Assembly (NCBI RefSeq): GCF_000956525.1 | Contig: NZ_JYIW01000024.1 | Location: forward strand, 310,001 to 374,000 | Source of the DNA: Microbacterium oxydans | GTDB taxonomy: Bacteria; Actinomycetota; Actinomycetes; Actinomycetales; Microbacteriaceae | Length of the DNA: 64,000 nt | Direction: 5' to 3' | Shown: positions 10,091 to 18,693 of the stretch, piece by piece | Layout: every line of letters starts with the position of its first letter | Numbering within the stretch: the first letter of the stretch is position 1 | Program-made: the position numbers and the translations under genes | The notes under the pieces: generated by a model | Told to the model about the DNA's origin: nothing | What the model saw: only the letters and a program-made list of their open reading frames with translations | Databases searched by the model: none

Positions 10091-10130
10091 CCGACTTCCC
10101 CCAACGCACTCACGCACGAAGGAGCCCATC

Positions 10131-11738
10131 ATGGCCGGCCCCCGCCACGACCACTCGCTCTACCGCGAACGCGACACGGTGCCGATCCGTCGCGCACTCG
10201 TCTCGGTGAGCGACAAGAGCGACCTGCTCTCGCTCGCCGCGGCCCTGGCCGCCGCCGGCGCCGAGATCGTCTCGACCGGTTCGACGGCCGCGACGATCCG
10301 CGAGGCCGGCTATGAGGTCACCGATGTCGCCGCCGTCACCGGCGTCGCCGAGATGCTCGACGGGCGCGTGAAGACGCTGCACCCGAAGATCCACGGCGGG
10401 CTGCTCGCCGACCTGCGCCTGGAGGACCACGAGCGCCAGCTGCAGGAGCTCGACATCACGCCCTTCGACCTCGTCGTCGTGAACCTGTACCCGTTCGTGG
10501 AGACCGTGGCATCCGGCGCCCAGGGCGACGATGTGGTCGAGCAGATCGACATCGGCGGCCCTGCCATGGTGCGCGCTGCCGCGAAGAACCATGCGAACGT
10601 CGCGATCGTGGTCTCGCCCCAGTCGTACCCAGCCGTGATCGCCGCGATCGCAGACGGCGGCACGACGCTGTCACAGCGCCGTGAGCTCGCGGCCCGCGCC
10701 TTCGCCCACACCGCCGCCTATGACACGGCCGTCGCCTCGTGGTTCGCCGAGGGCACGCTGAACGCCGACGGCGATCTGCCCGCCCACCTCACGATCCAGG
10801 CCGAGCGCCTCGCGACGCTGCGCTACGGCGAGAACTCGCACCAGCGCGGCGCCATCTACACCCGCGCCGGCGGCCACGGCATCGCCCAGGCCACGCAGCT
10901 GCAGGGCAAGGAGATGTCGTACAACAACTACGTCGACGCGGATGCCGCGCTGCGCGCCGCGTACGACATGGTCAAGCCGGCCGTCGCGATCATCAAGCAC
11001 GCCAACCCGTGCGGCATCGCCACCACCGCGCCGAACGCGCTCGACCCGATCGCCAGCGCGCACCTCCGCGCCCACGAGTGCGACCCGGTGTCGGCATACG
11101 GCGGGGTGATCGCCGCGAACGGCACCGTGACGCTGAAGATGGCCGAGAACCTGAAGGACATCTTCACCGAGGTCATCGTCGCCCCGTCGTTCGAGCCGGC
11201 GGCGCTCGAGGTGTTCAAGGCCAAGAAGAACCTGCGGCTGCTGCAGCTGCCGGAGGACTGGCAGCAGGAGCGCATGGATGTCCGCCTCGTCTCCGGCGGC
11301 CTGCTGCTGCAGGATGCCGACCGGTTCCCCGACGACATCGTGTCGGTCGCGAAGAACTGGGAGCTCGTCTCCGGTGATCGTCCGAGCGACGAGGAGATGG
11401 AGAACCTCATCTTCGCGTGGAAGGCCTGCCGCGCGGTGAAGTCGAACGCGATCGTGCTCGCGAAGGACAACGCGACGGTCGGTGTCGGCATGGGCCAGGT
11501 CAACCGTGTCGACTCGTGCCGCCTCGCGGTCGAGCGTGCCGGCGACCGCGCAGCCGGATCGGTCGCATCCTCCGATGCGTTCTTCCCCTTCGCCGACGGT
11601 GCGCAGGTGCTGATCGACGCTGGCGTCACCGCGATCGTGCAGCCGGGCGGATCCGTGCGCGACGGCGAGGTCGTCGACGCCGCCCGCAAGGCCGGCGTGA
11701 CCATGTTCTTCACGGGCGAGCGTCACTTCTTCCACTGA
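10131..11738 (+). CDS. purH: bifunctional AICAR formyltransferase / IMP cyclohydrolase
   Basis: 535 residues, full length. Catalyses the last two steps of IMP synthesis. The N-terminal cyclohydrolase (MGS-like) domain starts at [12 protein letters not shown] and shows [13 protein letters not shown] and [13 protein letters not shown]. The C-terminal formyltransferase domain carries the catalytic KHANPCG motif and ends in the usual [20 protein letters not shown] stands six bases before the ATG. Co-directional with purN and closed by a strong hairpin. Confidence 0.98.
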   Translation: MAGPRHDHSLYRERDTVPIRRALVSVSDKSDLLSLAAALAAAGAEIVSTGSTAATIREAGYEVTDVAAVTGVAEMLDGRVKTLHPKIHGGLLADLRLEDHERQLQELDITPFDLVVVNLYPFVETVASGAQGDDVVEQIDIGGPAMVRAAAKNHANVAIVVSPQSYPAVIAAIADGGTTLSQRRELAARAFAHTAAYDTAVASWFAEGTLNADGDLPAHLTIQAERLATLRYGENSHQRGAIYTRAGGHGIAQATQLQGKEMSYNNYVDADAALRAAYDMVKPAVAIIKHANPCGIATTAPNALDPIASAHLRAHECDPVSAYGGVIAANGTVTLKMAENLKDIFTEVIVAPSFEPAALEVFKAKKNLRLLQLPEDWQQERMDVRLVSGGLLLQDADRFPDDIVSVAKNWELVSGDRPSDEEMENLIFAWKACRAVKSNAIVLAKDNATVGVGMGQVNRVDSCRLAVERAGDRAAGSVASSDAFFPFADGAQVLIDAGVTAIVQPGGSVRDGEVVDAARKAGVTMFFTGERHFFH

Positions 11739-11756
11739 GACGCGGCATCGCCTGAT

Positions 11757-11794
11757 AGACGGGGCTCGGGGACAGTCGTCCCCGAGCCCCGTCT
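11757..11794. terminator. bidirectional terminator between purH and the facing operon
   Basis: 17-bp perfect arms (11757-11773 and 11778-11794, core GGGGCTCGGGG) with a 4-base loop. The right arm touches the stop codon of the convergent membrane-protein gene, so it can serve both directions. Confidence 0.85.
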
Positions 11795-12318
11795 CACGTC
11801 GCGACGATCGCGCCCATCGCGACCGTGGACGCCGCCATCGCGATGTGATGCAGCCGATGCGACCAGGACGGACGAGCGCGGAGGGCGATCACCGCGAGGA
11901 CGACCGTGCCCGCGCACACTGCGGCGCTCAGGAGTTGCGGCAGCGCTGCAGCTGCAGCGTGCGCGTGCGACCCGGCCGCGACGAGCGGCGTCGGCCCCAT
12001 CGTCGGCATCAGCAGCACCAGCACGCCGGTGGCGACGAGCCCGAGCGCGAGGTGCGCGGACAACGGTGCAGGGCCACTGGGCGCCGACGAGGTCGTCGAC
12101 GCCCGGCGAACGGCGGCGAGTGCGAGCGCCGCCACGAGCATGAGCGCGAACCACACGACCGGCGGGAGCAGTGAGAGCGTCATGGTGTCCGCCATGCCGA
12201 ACAGCATGAGCAGTGCGGCCAGGAGCTCGGGCGCGGCCGAACGGCTCGGCGAACCCGCGAGCGCGCATACGCCGACCGCCGCCAGCAGGAGCGTGCCCAG
12301 GTGCAGGACGTCGGTCAT
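11794..12318 (-). CDS. small integral membrane protein, possibly DUF5134-like
   Basis: 174 residues with about five to six hydrophobic segments, a histidine in the linker (SHAHAAAAAL) and HHIAMAASTVAMG at the end. The spacing of His/Met-rich helices recalls DUF5134 proteins, but I am not sure of the match. Start is taken as ATG at 12318, whose A is shared with the TGA of the upstream gene, so translation is probably coupled; a GTG one codon earlier is possible. Last gene of the ten-gene leftward run that starts at the copper amine oxidase. Confidence 0.55.
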   Translation of the reverse strand: MTDVLHLGTLLLAAVGVCALAGSPSRSAAPELLAALLMLFGMADTMTLSLLPPVVWFALMLVAALALAAVRRASTTSSAPSGPAPLSAHLALGLVATGVLVLLMPTMGPTPLVAAGSHAHAAAAALPQLLSAAVCAGTVVLAVIALRARPSWSHRLHHIAMAASTVAMGAIVAT

Positions 12319-13406
12319 CACCCTGGCTGGTCATCGGGCACGGTGACCCTGCGCCACGGCGCACCAGCGACATCGCTCGGCGCGGCAGCGGCGAACGCGA
12401 TCGCCCCCGCTGCGACGTCGAGCGCGACGGTGAGCTTCGTCTCCCAGCGCAGATGCTCCGGCTCCTCAGGGCGCGCACGCACCGAGATCGGTGCATCGGG
12501 GATCGCGCCGAACGCCAGCGCCCGCTCGCGGTCGTCGATGATCTCGGCGTGCTCCGCGGCATCCGTCAGGCACTGATATCTCGGCACGCTCGTCGTCTCG
12601 TACGGCGAGTACTCGCCCGCGGCGAGCGTCTCGTCGAGGAAGTGGTTCGTGTGCGCGATGGTGCCGCCTCGCGACGCAGGGAGCACCGCGACGCCGGCCG
12701 GGGCGACCTCGATGCACGCGGCATCCGGCGTCCGGCCGTCGAAGGTCACGACGGTCAGCACGCTCGATGCCGCGAGCGGGATGCTGCGGGCGATGTCGGC
12801 GGCCTCTGCCACCGTGCTCGCCCGGTCGAGGATCATCCGAGCCAGCACATGCACCGGCACCCCCGGCCCCGCACCGTCGCTGCGGTGATGGAGGATGTTG
12901 AAGTGCAGGCCGAGACCGCGGTCGTTGACGCCGATCTTGGCCGGCTGACCGAACTCGGCGAAGGTCACGACGCGAGCCCCGGAGGCCGCGTGCAGCCGGC
13001 GGACGACCGTCTCGTTCGACAGCGTCTCGAGCCAGTCCCACGTCTGCAGGGTGCGCGGGGGCGTCGCGTCCGATGGGACGTGCACGACCGTCGAGCACTC
13101 CATCGACGGCGTCATCCGCGCCAGGATCTCGGTCCGCGCGGTGAGCAGCTGCACGTCGGTGAGCGACAGCCCGCTGCCCTCCGCGATGCCGAGGAACTCC
13201 TCCGCGATCTCCGGCGCCACGGCGCGCACGGCATCACCGCACTCGTCCGCGATCGTGCGCGCCCGGTCTGCCGAGACACCCGACTGTTCGAACAGGCGCA
13301 GATAGGAGTCACGCGCTGCATGCAGCTGCGGCGCCCAGCGCTCGCCGTACCGGCGGCCCTCGCTGCGCACATCGGCCGACGCTGCGGTCCACTCGTGCAC
13401 GATCAC
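12318..13406 (-). CDS. C45-family autoproteolytic acyltransferase/amidohydrolase (penicillin acyltransferase-like)
   Basis: 362 residues in the Ntn-hydrolase fold of the acyl-CoA:6-APA acyltransferase group, which matures by self-cleavage before a cysteine and then acts on amide bonds. The candidate nucleophile is Cys104 (SMECSTVV), preceded by the RTEI element usual for the family. WDW and NDRGLGLHFN lie where substrate-pocket residues are expected. No signal peptide, so cytosolic. GTG at 13406 overlaps the upstream TGA by four bases; the frame is open farther upstream but lies inside that gene. Its neighbours (peptide importer, P1 hydrolase) suggest it cleaves an imported amide, not that it makes an antibiotic. 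The substrate is unknown. Confidence 0.8.
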   Translation of the reverse strand: MIVHEWTAASADVRSEGRRYGERWAPQLHAARDSYLRLFEQSGVSADRARTIADECGDAVRAVAPEIAEEFLGIAEGSGLSLTDVQLLTARTEILARMTPSMECSTVVHVPSDATPPRTLQTWDWLETLSNETVVRRLHAASGARVVTFAEFGQPAKIGVNDRGLGLHFNILHHRSDGAGPGVPVHVLARMILDRASTVAEAADIARSIPLAASSVLTVVTFDGRTPDAACIEVAPAGVAVLPASRGGTIAHTNHFLDETLAAGEYSPYETTSVPRYQCLTDAAEHAEIIDDRERALAFGAIPDAPISVRARPEEPEHLRWETKLTVALDVAAGAIAFAAAAPSDVAGAPWRRVTVPDDQPG

Positions 13407-14047
13407 GCGTCGCCTCCGATGCGCTCGACGAGCTCGGCCACATCGCCGTAGGGGCACCCGCGTGCACGAGATGCCGCCGCCACCCGCTGTCGCACCTCGT
13501 GGGGCTTGTCCTGGCTGACCTTGAACACCGCGCGCTGCTCGATGACCTCGAACCGGAACGACACGATTCCGCCGACGATGCGCTCGAATGTGGGCAGCGA
13601 GTTCGTCATGTCCCACGCGGTCGGCTCGAGCGCCTCGAGGTCCTCGACCGTCCGCGTCACGACGTGCACGCCGTCATCGGCGCCCTCGAGCACCGTGACC
13701 CGTGCGGTGAGGTGCACAGCGGCGTAGTCCCACGTCGGGACGTTCGGGTCGTCGGCGTAGGTCGTCGGGGAGACGTAGTCGTGCGGCCCGGAGAAGATCA
13801 ACAGCACCGATTCGCCGTCTGACAGCTGCTGCCACTGCGGGTTCTTGCGGGCGATGTGACCCAGCAGCTCGCCACCGACGAAACCGCCGTCTGCGGCCAT
13901 CCGCTCGATGATGACCGGGGTGTGGGTCGCGGTGGGCGCGCCGGATGCGCCGCCGCCGTTCGACACGATGAGCGCGAACGGATGCCGCCGCACGAGCTCG
14001 TTCACCTCGTGCTGCGATGGGGCCGGGTACTTCTCGAACTCGTACAC
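13403..14047 (-). CDS. PaiB-like FMN-binding protein
   Basis: 214 residues of the PaiB family, split-barrel flavoproteins first described as negative regulators in Bacillus beside the polyamine acetyltransferase PaiA. Family features include PFALIVSNG, THTPVIIER, GHIARKNPQW and LIFSGPHDYVSP, all in the expected order. The start is GTG at 14047, two bases after the stop of the P1 hydrolase gene. Whether it binds DNA is doubtful for the family in general; a small flavin-dependent enzyme role is possible. The polyamine link of PaiAB makes its presence beside an amine oxidase notable. Confidence 0.82.
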   Translation of the reverse strand: MYEFEKYPAPSQHEVNELVRRHPFALIVSNGGGASGAPTATHTPVIIERMAADGGFVGGELLGHIARKNPQWQQLSDGESVLLIFSGPHDYVSPTTYADDPNVPTWDYAAVHLTARVTVLEGADDGVHVVTRTVEDLEALEPTAWDMTNSLPTFERIVGGIVSFRFEVIEQRAVFKVSQDKPHEVRQRVAAASRARGCPYGDVAELVERIGGDA

Positions 14048-14049
14048 GG

Positions 14050-15069
14050 TCAGCCCGCAGCGCAGAGGATCGCGTCCCACGCCGTCTCGCCCGCGAGCGT
14101 GGCCACCGCGGTGGAGTTGAGGGACAGCCGGCCGCGCGAGGTGCCGGGGTCGGCGGGGAGGGCCACCTCGTCGGTGGTCAGCGCGAACAGGGTGTCGCCG
14201 TCGAGCGGGGTGTGGAAGGGCTGGATGCCGCGATGCATCGAGCTGTGCACCTGCAGGCCGAACTGCTTCAGCTCGACGTCGGACAGCTGCACGTTCGTCA
14301 CGACTGCCGTGATGGTCGTGTTGCCCGACATGGAGTCGACGAGCCGCGATTCGCTGATCGCCTCCTCGTAGTCGAGCGCCGGATGGCGGCGCTCACCCGT
14401 TGTGGCGTCGTAGTTGCCGCGGATGATCTGCCCCTGCCGATCCAGGATGACGCCGTAGGGATTGAGGACGGTGACCACGAGCACCTTCACATCGCCGATC
14501 TGCCGGAAGGCGACACCCTGCCCGGTGAACTCCACCCTGGCCGGGTCGACCTTGCCGGAGGACGCCGAGGCGCCGCCGCCGACCCGACCGACCTCGACCA
14601 CGCCCTGCCGCGCCGCATCCAGTGCGGCTCTGCCCAGCGCGGCATCCGGGTACACCGAATTGTCACGCACCGAGTAGTCGTAGATGATCGCGCCGGAGAC
14701 GAGCTGCAGCTGATCGAAGCTCGACCGGTGCTCTGTGCGGTCGAACAGTGCCTCCGACACTCCGGCGACCGCCGAGAGACCGTACACGGAGCCGCCGGCG
14801 AGGCAGATCGCGTGGTTGAAGCCGTAGAGTCCGCTGGCGCCGACCGCGCCACCGCGTCGGTCGCTGAAGGTGCGCGCGCCGGCGGGGATCGACAGCACCG
14901 TCGCCCCGGTCGGCCCCTCCGCGTACTCGGCGGTGCCGAGCAGCACACCGGGGAAGTCGTACTCGACCAGTCCGCGGTCGGTGCCGTGCACGGGGGAGAG
15001 GGCGTAGTCGCCGTTGGAGCGACGCGGTCCTGCGGGGAGGACGGGTGCGAGGCGGTGGGTGTCGGTCAC
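14050..15069 (-). CDS. P1 family (S58-type, DmpA/NylC-like) aminopeptidase/amidohydrolase
   Basis: 339 residues. The family contains DmpA L-aminopeptidase/D-esterase, beta-peptidyl aminopeptidases and the nylon-oligomer hydrolase NylC, all made active by cleavage before a Thr or Ser. The predicted self-cleavage site is Asn250-Thr251 (SMSGNTTITAVVTNV), which uses Thr as in NylC. Upstream elements GPTGATVLSIPAG, GGSVYGLSA and VGRVGGGASASSGK are typical. No signal peptide. GTG at 15069 overlaps the ATPase stop by four bases. In an operon with a peptide importer it probably cleaves the imported substrate, perhaps an unusual peptide or omega-amino amide. Confidence 0.88.
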   Translation of the reverse strand: MTDTHRLAPVLPAGPRRSNGDYALSPVHGTDRGLVEYDFPGVLLGTAEYAEGPTGATVLSIPAGARTFSDRRGGAVGASGLYGFNHAICLAGGSVYGLSAVAGVSEALFDRTEHRSSFDQLQLVSGAIIYDYSVRDNSVYPDAALGRAALDAARQGVVEVGRVGGGASASSGKVDPARVEFTGQGVAFRQIGDVKVLVVTVLNPYGVILDRQGQIIRGNYDATTGERRHPALDYEEAISESRLVDSMSGNTTITAVVTNVQLSDVELKQFGLQVHSSMHRGIQPFHTPLDGDTLFALTTDEVALPADPGTSRGRLSLNSTAVATLAGETAWDAILCAAG

Positions 15070-15857
15070 GATGAGAGCTCCTGGAACAGTTGACGCGAAT
15101 AGGGATGGGTCGGCAGGTCGTAGAACACCTCGGTCGGGGCGTGCTCGACGATCTCGCCGGCGCGCATCACCGCCACGTGGTGGGAGATGTACCGCACGGC
15201 CGCGAGGTCGTGCGAGATGAAGAGGGCGGCGAACCCGTGCTCGGCCTGCAGATCCTGGATGAGGTTGAGGATCTGCGCCTGCACCGACACGTCGAGCGCG
15301 CTCACCGCCTCGTCGAAGACGATGAAGGCGGGGTGCGTGACCAGCGCTCTCGCGACGCTCACCCGTTGCAGCTGACCACCGGAGAGCTGATGCGGCCGGC
15401 GGGTGGCGAACGAGGCGGGGAGGCCGACGCTCTCGAGCATCGCCAGTGCGCGCTGCTCGGTCGCCGCACTCCGACGTTCGTGCACGAGCACCGGCTCCAG
15501 GACCGAGGAGAGCACGGTGGAGCGGGGATCGAGCGCCCAGCGCGGATGCTGCAGCACGGCCTGCATCCGTCCGGCGCGTGAACGCAGACTCCGGGCGAGC
15601 GGAGCGCCCTGGAACCGCACGGATCCGGAATCCGGCCGCTGCAGCCCGAGGACGACGGCACCGGTCGTGGTCTTGCCGGAGCCTGACTCACCGACGAGGC
15701 CGAGGGTCTGCCCAGGCGTGACCGAGAAGGACACGTGCGACATCGCCCTGACCTCGCGTCGGCCCGCTCCGATGCCGGAGGTGAAGGAGACGCAGACGTC
15801 GTCGAGTTCGATCGTCGGGACGGTGCCCGCGTCTGCCGCTGAGTGTTCGGCGCTCAT
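15066..15857 (-). CDS. peptide-type ABC importer, ATP-binding protein (OppF/DppF-like)
   Basis: 263 residues. Walker A GESGSGKTTT, signature LSGGQLQR, Walker B FIVFDEA, switch His in FISHDLAAV. It ends soon after THPYSR and lacks the long C-terminal oligopeptide domain of its partner. ATG overlaps the partner ATPase stop (ATGA). Energises import together with the 15854-16849 product. Confidence 0.92.
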   Translation of the reverse strand: MSAEHSAADAGTVPTIELDDVCVSFTSGIGAGRREVRAMSHVSFSVTPGQTLGLVGESGSGKTTTGAVVLGLQRPDSGSVRFQGAPLARSLRSRAGRMQAVLQHPRWALDPRSTVLSSVLEPVLVHERRSAATEQRALAMLESVGLPASFATRRPHQLSGGQLQRVSVARALVTHPAFIVFDEAVSALDVSVQAQILNLIQDLQAEHGFAALFISHDLAAVRYISHHVAVMRAGEIVEHAPTEVFYDLPTHPYSRQLFQELSS

Positions 15858-16849
15858 GCGGACAGCTCCTCTCCTGGGTGCGACCCCGCTCGATGGTCGG
15901 CGTCGACGAGCTCCGCTGCACGGATGCAGAGGCTGTGACGCTCACCGAGCGGTTCGGGACGCACGACCTCGCAGGCGTCGATCCGGTGGGCGCAGCGGGC
16001 CGCGAACGCGCATCCCTCCGACTCGCCGTGCAGCACCGGCGGGGAGCCGGGGATGCTCGCGAGGCGCTCGCCGCGGCGCGCCCTCGACGGGTCGGTGGCG
16101 GCGAGCGCGCGGGAGTACGGATGCACCGGGCGTCCGAGCACCGCCGCCGCCGGCCCGCGCTCGACCACGCGTCCGGCGTACATCACGGCGACCTGGTCGC
16201 ACCATCTGGCGACTGCGGGCAGATCGTGACTCAGCCAGATGATCGTCGTGCCCTGTTCCTGCGCCTGCGTGAACAGGAGTCGGATGACCTCCTCGCGCAC
16301 CTGACTGTCGAGCGCGGCGGTCGGTTCGTCGGCGATCAGCAGCTTGGGGCGACGACACATCGCCATGGCGATCGCCACGCGCTGCGCCATGCCGCCGGAG
16401 ACCTGATGGGGGAACAGTCGGATGACGCGTGCCGGGTCGGAGATCTGCATCGCCGCGAGCAGCTCGACCTGGCGGGCCACCGAGTCGTCGTCAGCGACCG
16501 CGCGGAGGATGAGCCTGAGCTGCGCGCCGATCCGCATGGTCGGGTCGAGGGAGCCGATCGGGTCCTGGGCGATGTACGCGAGGGTGTCGCGCCGGTACGC
16601 CCGCAGGGCATCGTCGTCGAGGCCGAGGACATCGATGCCGTCGACCTCCAGCTGCCCGCGGACGATGCTCGCGGACCGCGGCTGCAGGCGGCCGATGGCG
16701 GCTGCGAGCGTGGACTTCCCCGAACCGGATTCGCCGACGATCGCGACGGAGCTGCCGTCGGCGACGTCGAGGTCGACCCCGTCGAGCGCGCGGACCGTGG
16801 TCGCTCCGGTGAACTCCAGGGCGAGATCGCTGATGCGGATGGCGGTCAT
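15854..16849 (-). CDS. peptide-type ABC importer, ATP-binding protein (OppD/DppD-like)
   Basis: 331 residues. Walker A GESGSGKSTL, signature VSGGMAQR, Walker B LLIADEPTAALD, switch LSHDL. The C-terminal oligopeptide-ATPase extension is complete, with the cysteine pattern CAFAARCAHRIDAC. ATG at 16849 sits in a 4-nt overlap with the permease stop; the longer open frame upstream is the permease gene in another frame. Partner of the shorter ATPase at 15066. Confidence 0.93.
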   Translation of the reverse strand: MTAIRISDLALEFTGATTVRALDGVDLDVADGSSVAIVGESGSGKSTLAAAIGRLQPRSASIVRGQLEVDGIDVLGLDDDALRAYRRDTLAYIAQDPIGSLDPTMRIGAQLRLILRAVADDDSVARQVELLAAMQISDPARVIRLFPHQVSGGMAQRVAIAMAMCRRPKLLIADEPTAALDSQVREEVIRLLFTQAQEQGTTIIWLSHDLPAVARWCDQVAVMYAGRVVERGPAAAVLGRPVHPYSRALAATDPSRARRGERLASIPGSPPVLHGESEGCAFAARCAHRIDACEVVRPEPLGERHSLCIRAAELVDADHRAGSHPGEELSA

Positions 16850-17730
16850 CGGAGGGACCTCGTCTCTCGCGGTTCGAATCGGTCGCGGAGTCCGTCGCCG
16901 ATGATGTTGATGCACAGGATCGAGATGACCAGCACGGCGCCGGGGATGACGACCAGTTGCGGCGTCTGCGTCATGTAGAGCATCCCCTGCTGGATGAGCA
17001 GCCCGAGTGACGCCTCCGGCACCTGCACGCCGAAGCCGAGGAAGCTCAGCCCGCCCTCGACGAGGATCGCAACGGACAGGGCGTAGCTCGCCTGCACCGC
17101 GATCGTGCCGGAGATGTTCGGCAGCAGGCGGCGCGCGAAGATCACCGGGGTGCGCACGCCGCTGATGCGGGCGGAGATGATGAAGTCGCGTTCCGACACC
17201 GCGCGGGTGGCGATGCGCACGACCCTCGTCATGAGGGGGATCGTGATCACGACGATGCTGATGATCGCGGCCGGCCGGCCGGGTCCGAGCAATGCGGACA
17301 CCAGGATCGCCAGCACCAGCGCGGGGAAGGCGTAGAGCACGTCGGCGACGCGCATCACCGCTTCGTTCACAGCACCGCCGTAGTAGCCGGCGAGCATGCC
17401 GAGCAGCGTGCTGACGAAGGCGGAGCACAGGACGGCGACGATCGAGACCACCAGGGTGGTCGCCGTGCCCTGGAAGAGTCGGGGGAGCAGCGAGCGGCCG
17501 AGGTTGTCGGTACCGATCGGCGCGAGGGCGGATGGGCCTTCGAGTCGACCGCCGACCGTGGCGCTCGTCGACCCGGTGACGCCGGTCAGCACCGCGATCA
17601 CCGTCACGATCACGATCACGCCGAGCACGATGGTCGCGGTGCGCAACACCGCATCGCTGCGACGCCAGGCGCCGCGTGTCGCCCGGCTCGCCGCTCGCAC
17701 GCGGTAGGTGGCTGTGGGTGCGACGCTCAT
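16846..17730 (-). CDS. peptide-type ABC importer, permease (OppC/DppC-like)
   Basis: 294 residues with a cytosolic N-tail, a first helix around 29-50 and a periplasm-side segment with IGTDNLGRSLLPRL, typical of DppC. The core is of the BPD_transp_1 type, with the EAA-like loop (ARISGVRTPVIFARRLLPN) that contacts the ATPases. ATG at 17730 overlaps the previous stop by four bases. Confidence 0.92.
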   Translation of the reverse strand: MSVAPTATYRVRAASRATRGAWRRSDAVLRTATIVLGVIVIVTVIAVLTGVTGSTSATVGGRLEGPSALAPIGTDNLGRSLLPRLFQGTATTLVVSIVAVLCSAFVSTLLGMLAGYYGGAVNEAVMRVADVLYAFPALVLAILVSALLGPGRPAAIISIVVITIPLMTRVVRIATRAVSERDFIISARISGVRTPVIFARRLLPNISGTIAVQASYALSVAILVEGGLSFLGFGVQVPEASLGLLIQQGMLYMTQTPQLVVIPGAVLVISILCINIIGDGLRDRFEPRETRSLR

Positions 17731-18692
17731 CGGCGGCTCCCTCCGGTCAGGCGCAGGCGCGGATCCAGCGCATTCGCGATGAGGTCGACGAGCAGGCTCG
17801 CGACGATGAACACGATGGCGGCCAGCAGCACGGCGCTCTGCACGATCGCGTAGTCGCGCCGTCCGAGTGCCGTCTGCAGGTACGACCCCATGCCGGGGAT
17901 GTTGAACACGAACTCGACGATCACGGTGCCGCCGAGCAGGACGGCGACGAGCGCGCCGACGATCGTGAGGATCGGGGCTGCGGCGTTGCGCAGCACATGG
18001 TGCCGCACGATGAACCACGGCGTCTCCCCACGCGCCACGGCCGCCTGGACGTGCGGTTCGACGAGCACGTTCATCACCGCATCCCTCGTGTTCCTGGCGA
18101 TGACCGCGATGCAGCCGACCGCCAGCACCGTCACGGGGAGCACGAGCGAGCCGAAGAACCGGGCGGGATCGACCGCGAACGGGGCGAATCGCCCCACCGA
18201 GACCCCGAGTCCGAGCGTGGAGACCGCGAAGACCAGGATTCCAGCGAGCAGGAACTCCGGGATGCTGATGCCGAGCGCGCTGACGATACGTCCGACTGCA
18301 CCGGCAGATCCCTCAGAGCGGAGTGCGGCGATGAAACCGAGCGGGATGCCGACGAGCAGGGTGACGACGATGGTCAGCAGGGCGATGGTCGCCGTGACCG
18401 GCAGCCGCGCGGCGAACTCCTCGGTCACCGACACGTTCGAGACGAACGAGTACCCGAGGTCGCCGGTGAGGACGCCGAAGAGCCAATGGAAGTACTGGGT
18501 GACCACCGGATCGTCGAGTCCGGACTGGGCCACGGCCTGGGCCCGCTGCGCCTCGGTGGCGAGCGGACCCAGGACGAGGTCGGTGTAGTCGCCCGGCATG
18601 AGGCGCACGGACGCGAAGATCAGCACCGAGACGACGACGAGCGTCAGCAGTGCGGCGCCGATGCGCCGGAGCGACCACAGAGCGACGGCCAT
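17727..18692 (-). CDS. peptide-type ABC importer, permease (OppB/DppB-like)
   Basis: 321 residues and six helices in the DppB pattern, beginning RRIGAALLTLVVVSVLIF and containing RLMPGD and the ATPase-contact loop (ARGETPWFIVRHHVLRNA). Ends with the family-typical LVDLIANALDPRLRL. Starts one base after the stop of the binding-protein gene. Confidence 0.93.
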   Translation of the reverse strand: MAVALWSLRRIGAALLTLVVVSVLIFASVRLMPGDYTDLVLGPLATEAQRAQAVAQSGLDDPVVTQYFHWLFGVLTGDLGYSFVSNVSVTEEFAARLPVTATIALLTIVVTLLVGIPLGFIAALRSEGSAGAVGRIVSALGISIPEFLLAGILVFAVSTLGLGVSVGRFAPFAVDPARFFGSLVLPVTVLAVGCIAVIARNTRDAVMNVLVEPHVQAAVARGETPWFIVRHHVLRNAAAPILTIVGALVAVLLGGTVIVEFVFNIPGMGSYLQTALGRRDYAIVQSAVLLAAIVFIVASLLVDLIANALDPRLRLTGGSRR

Positions 18693-18693
18693 G

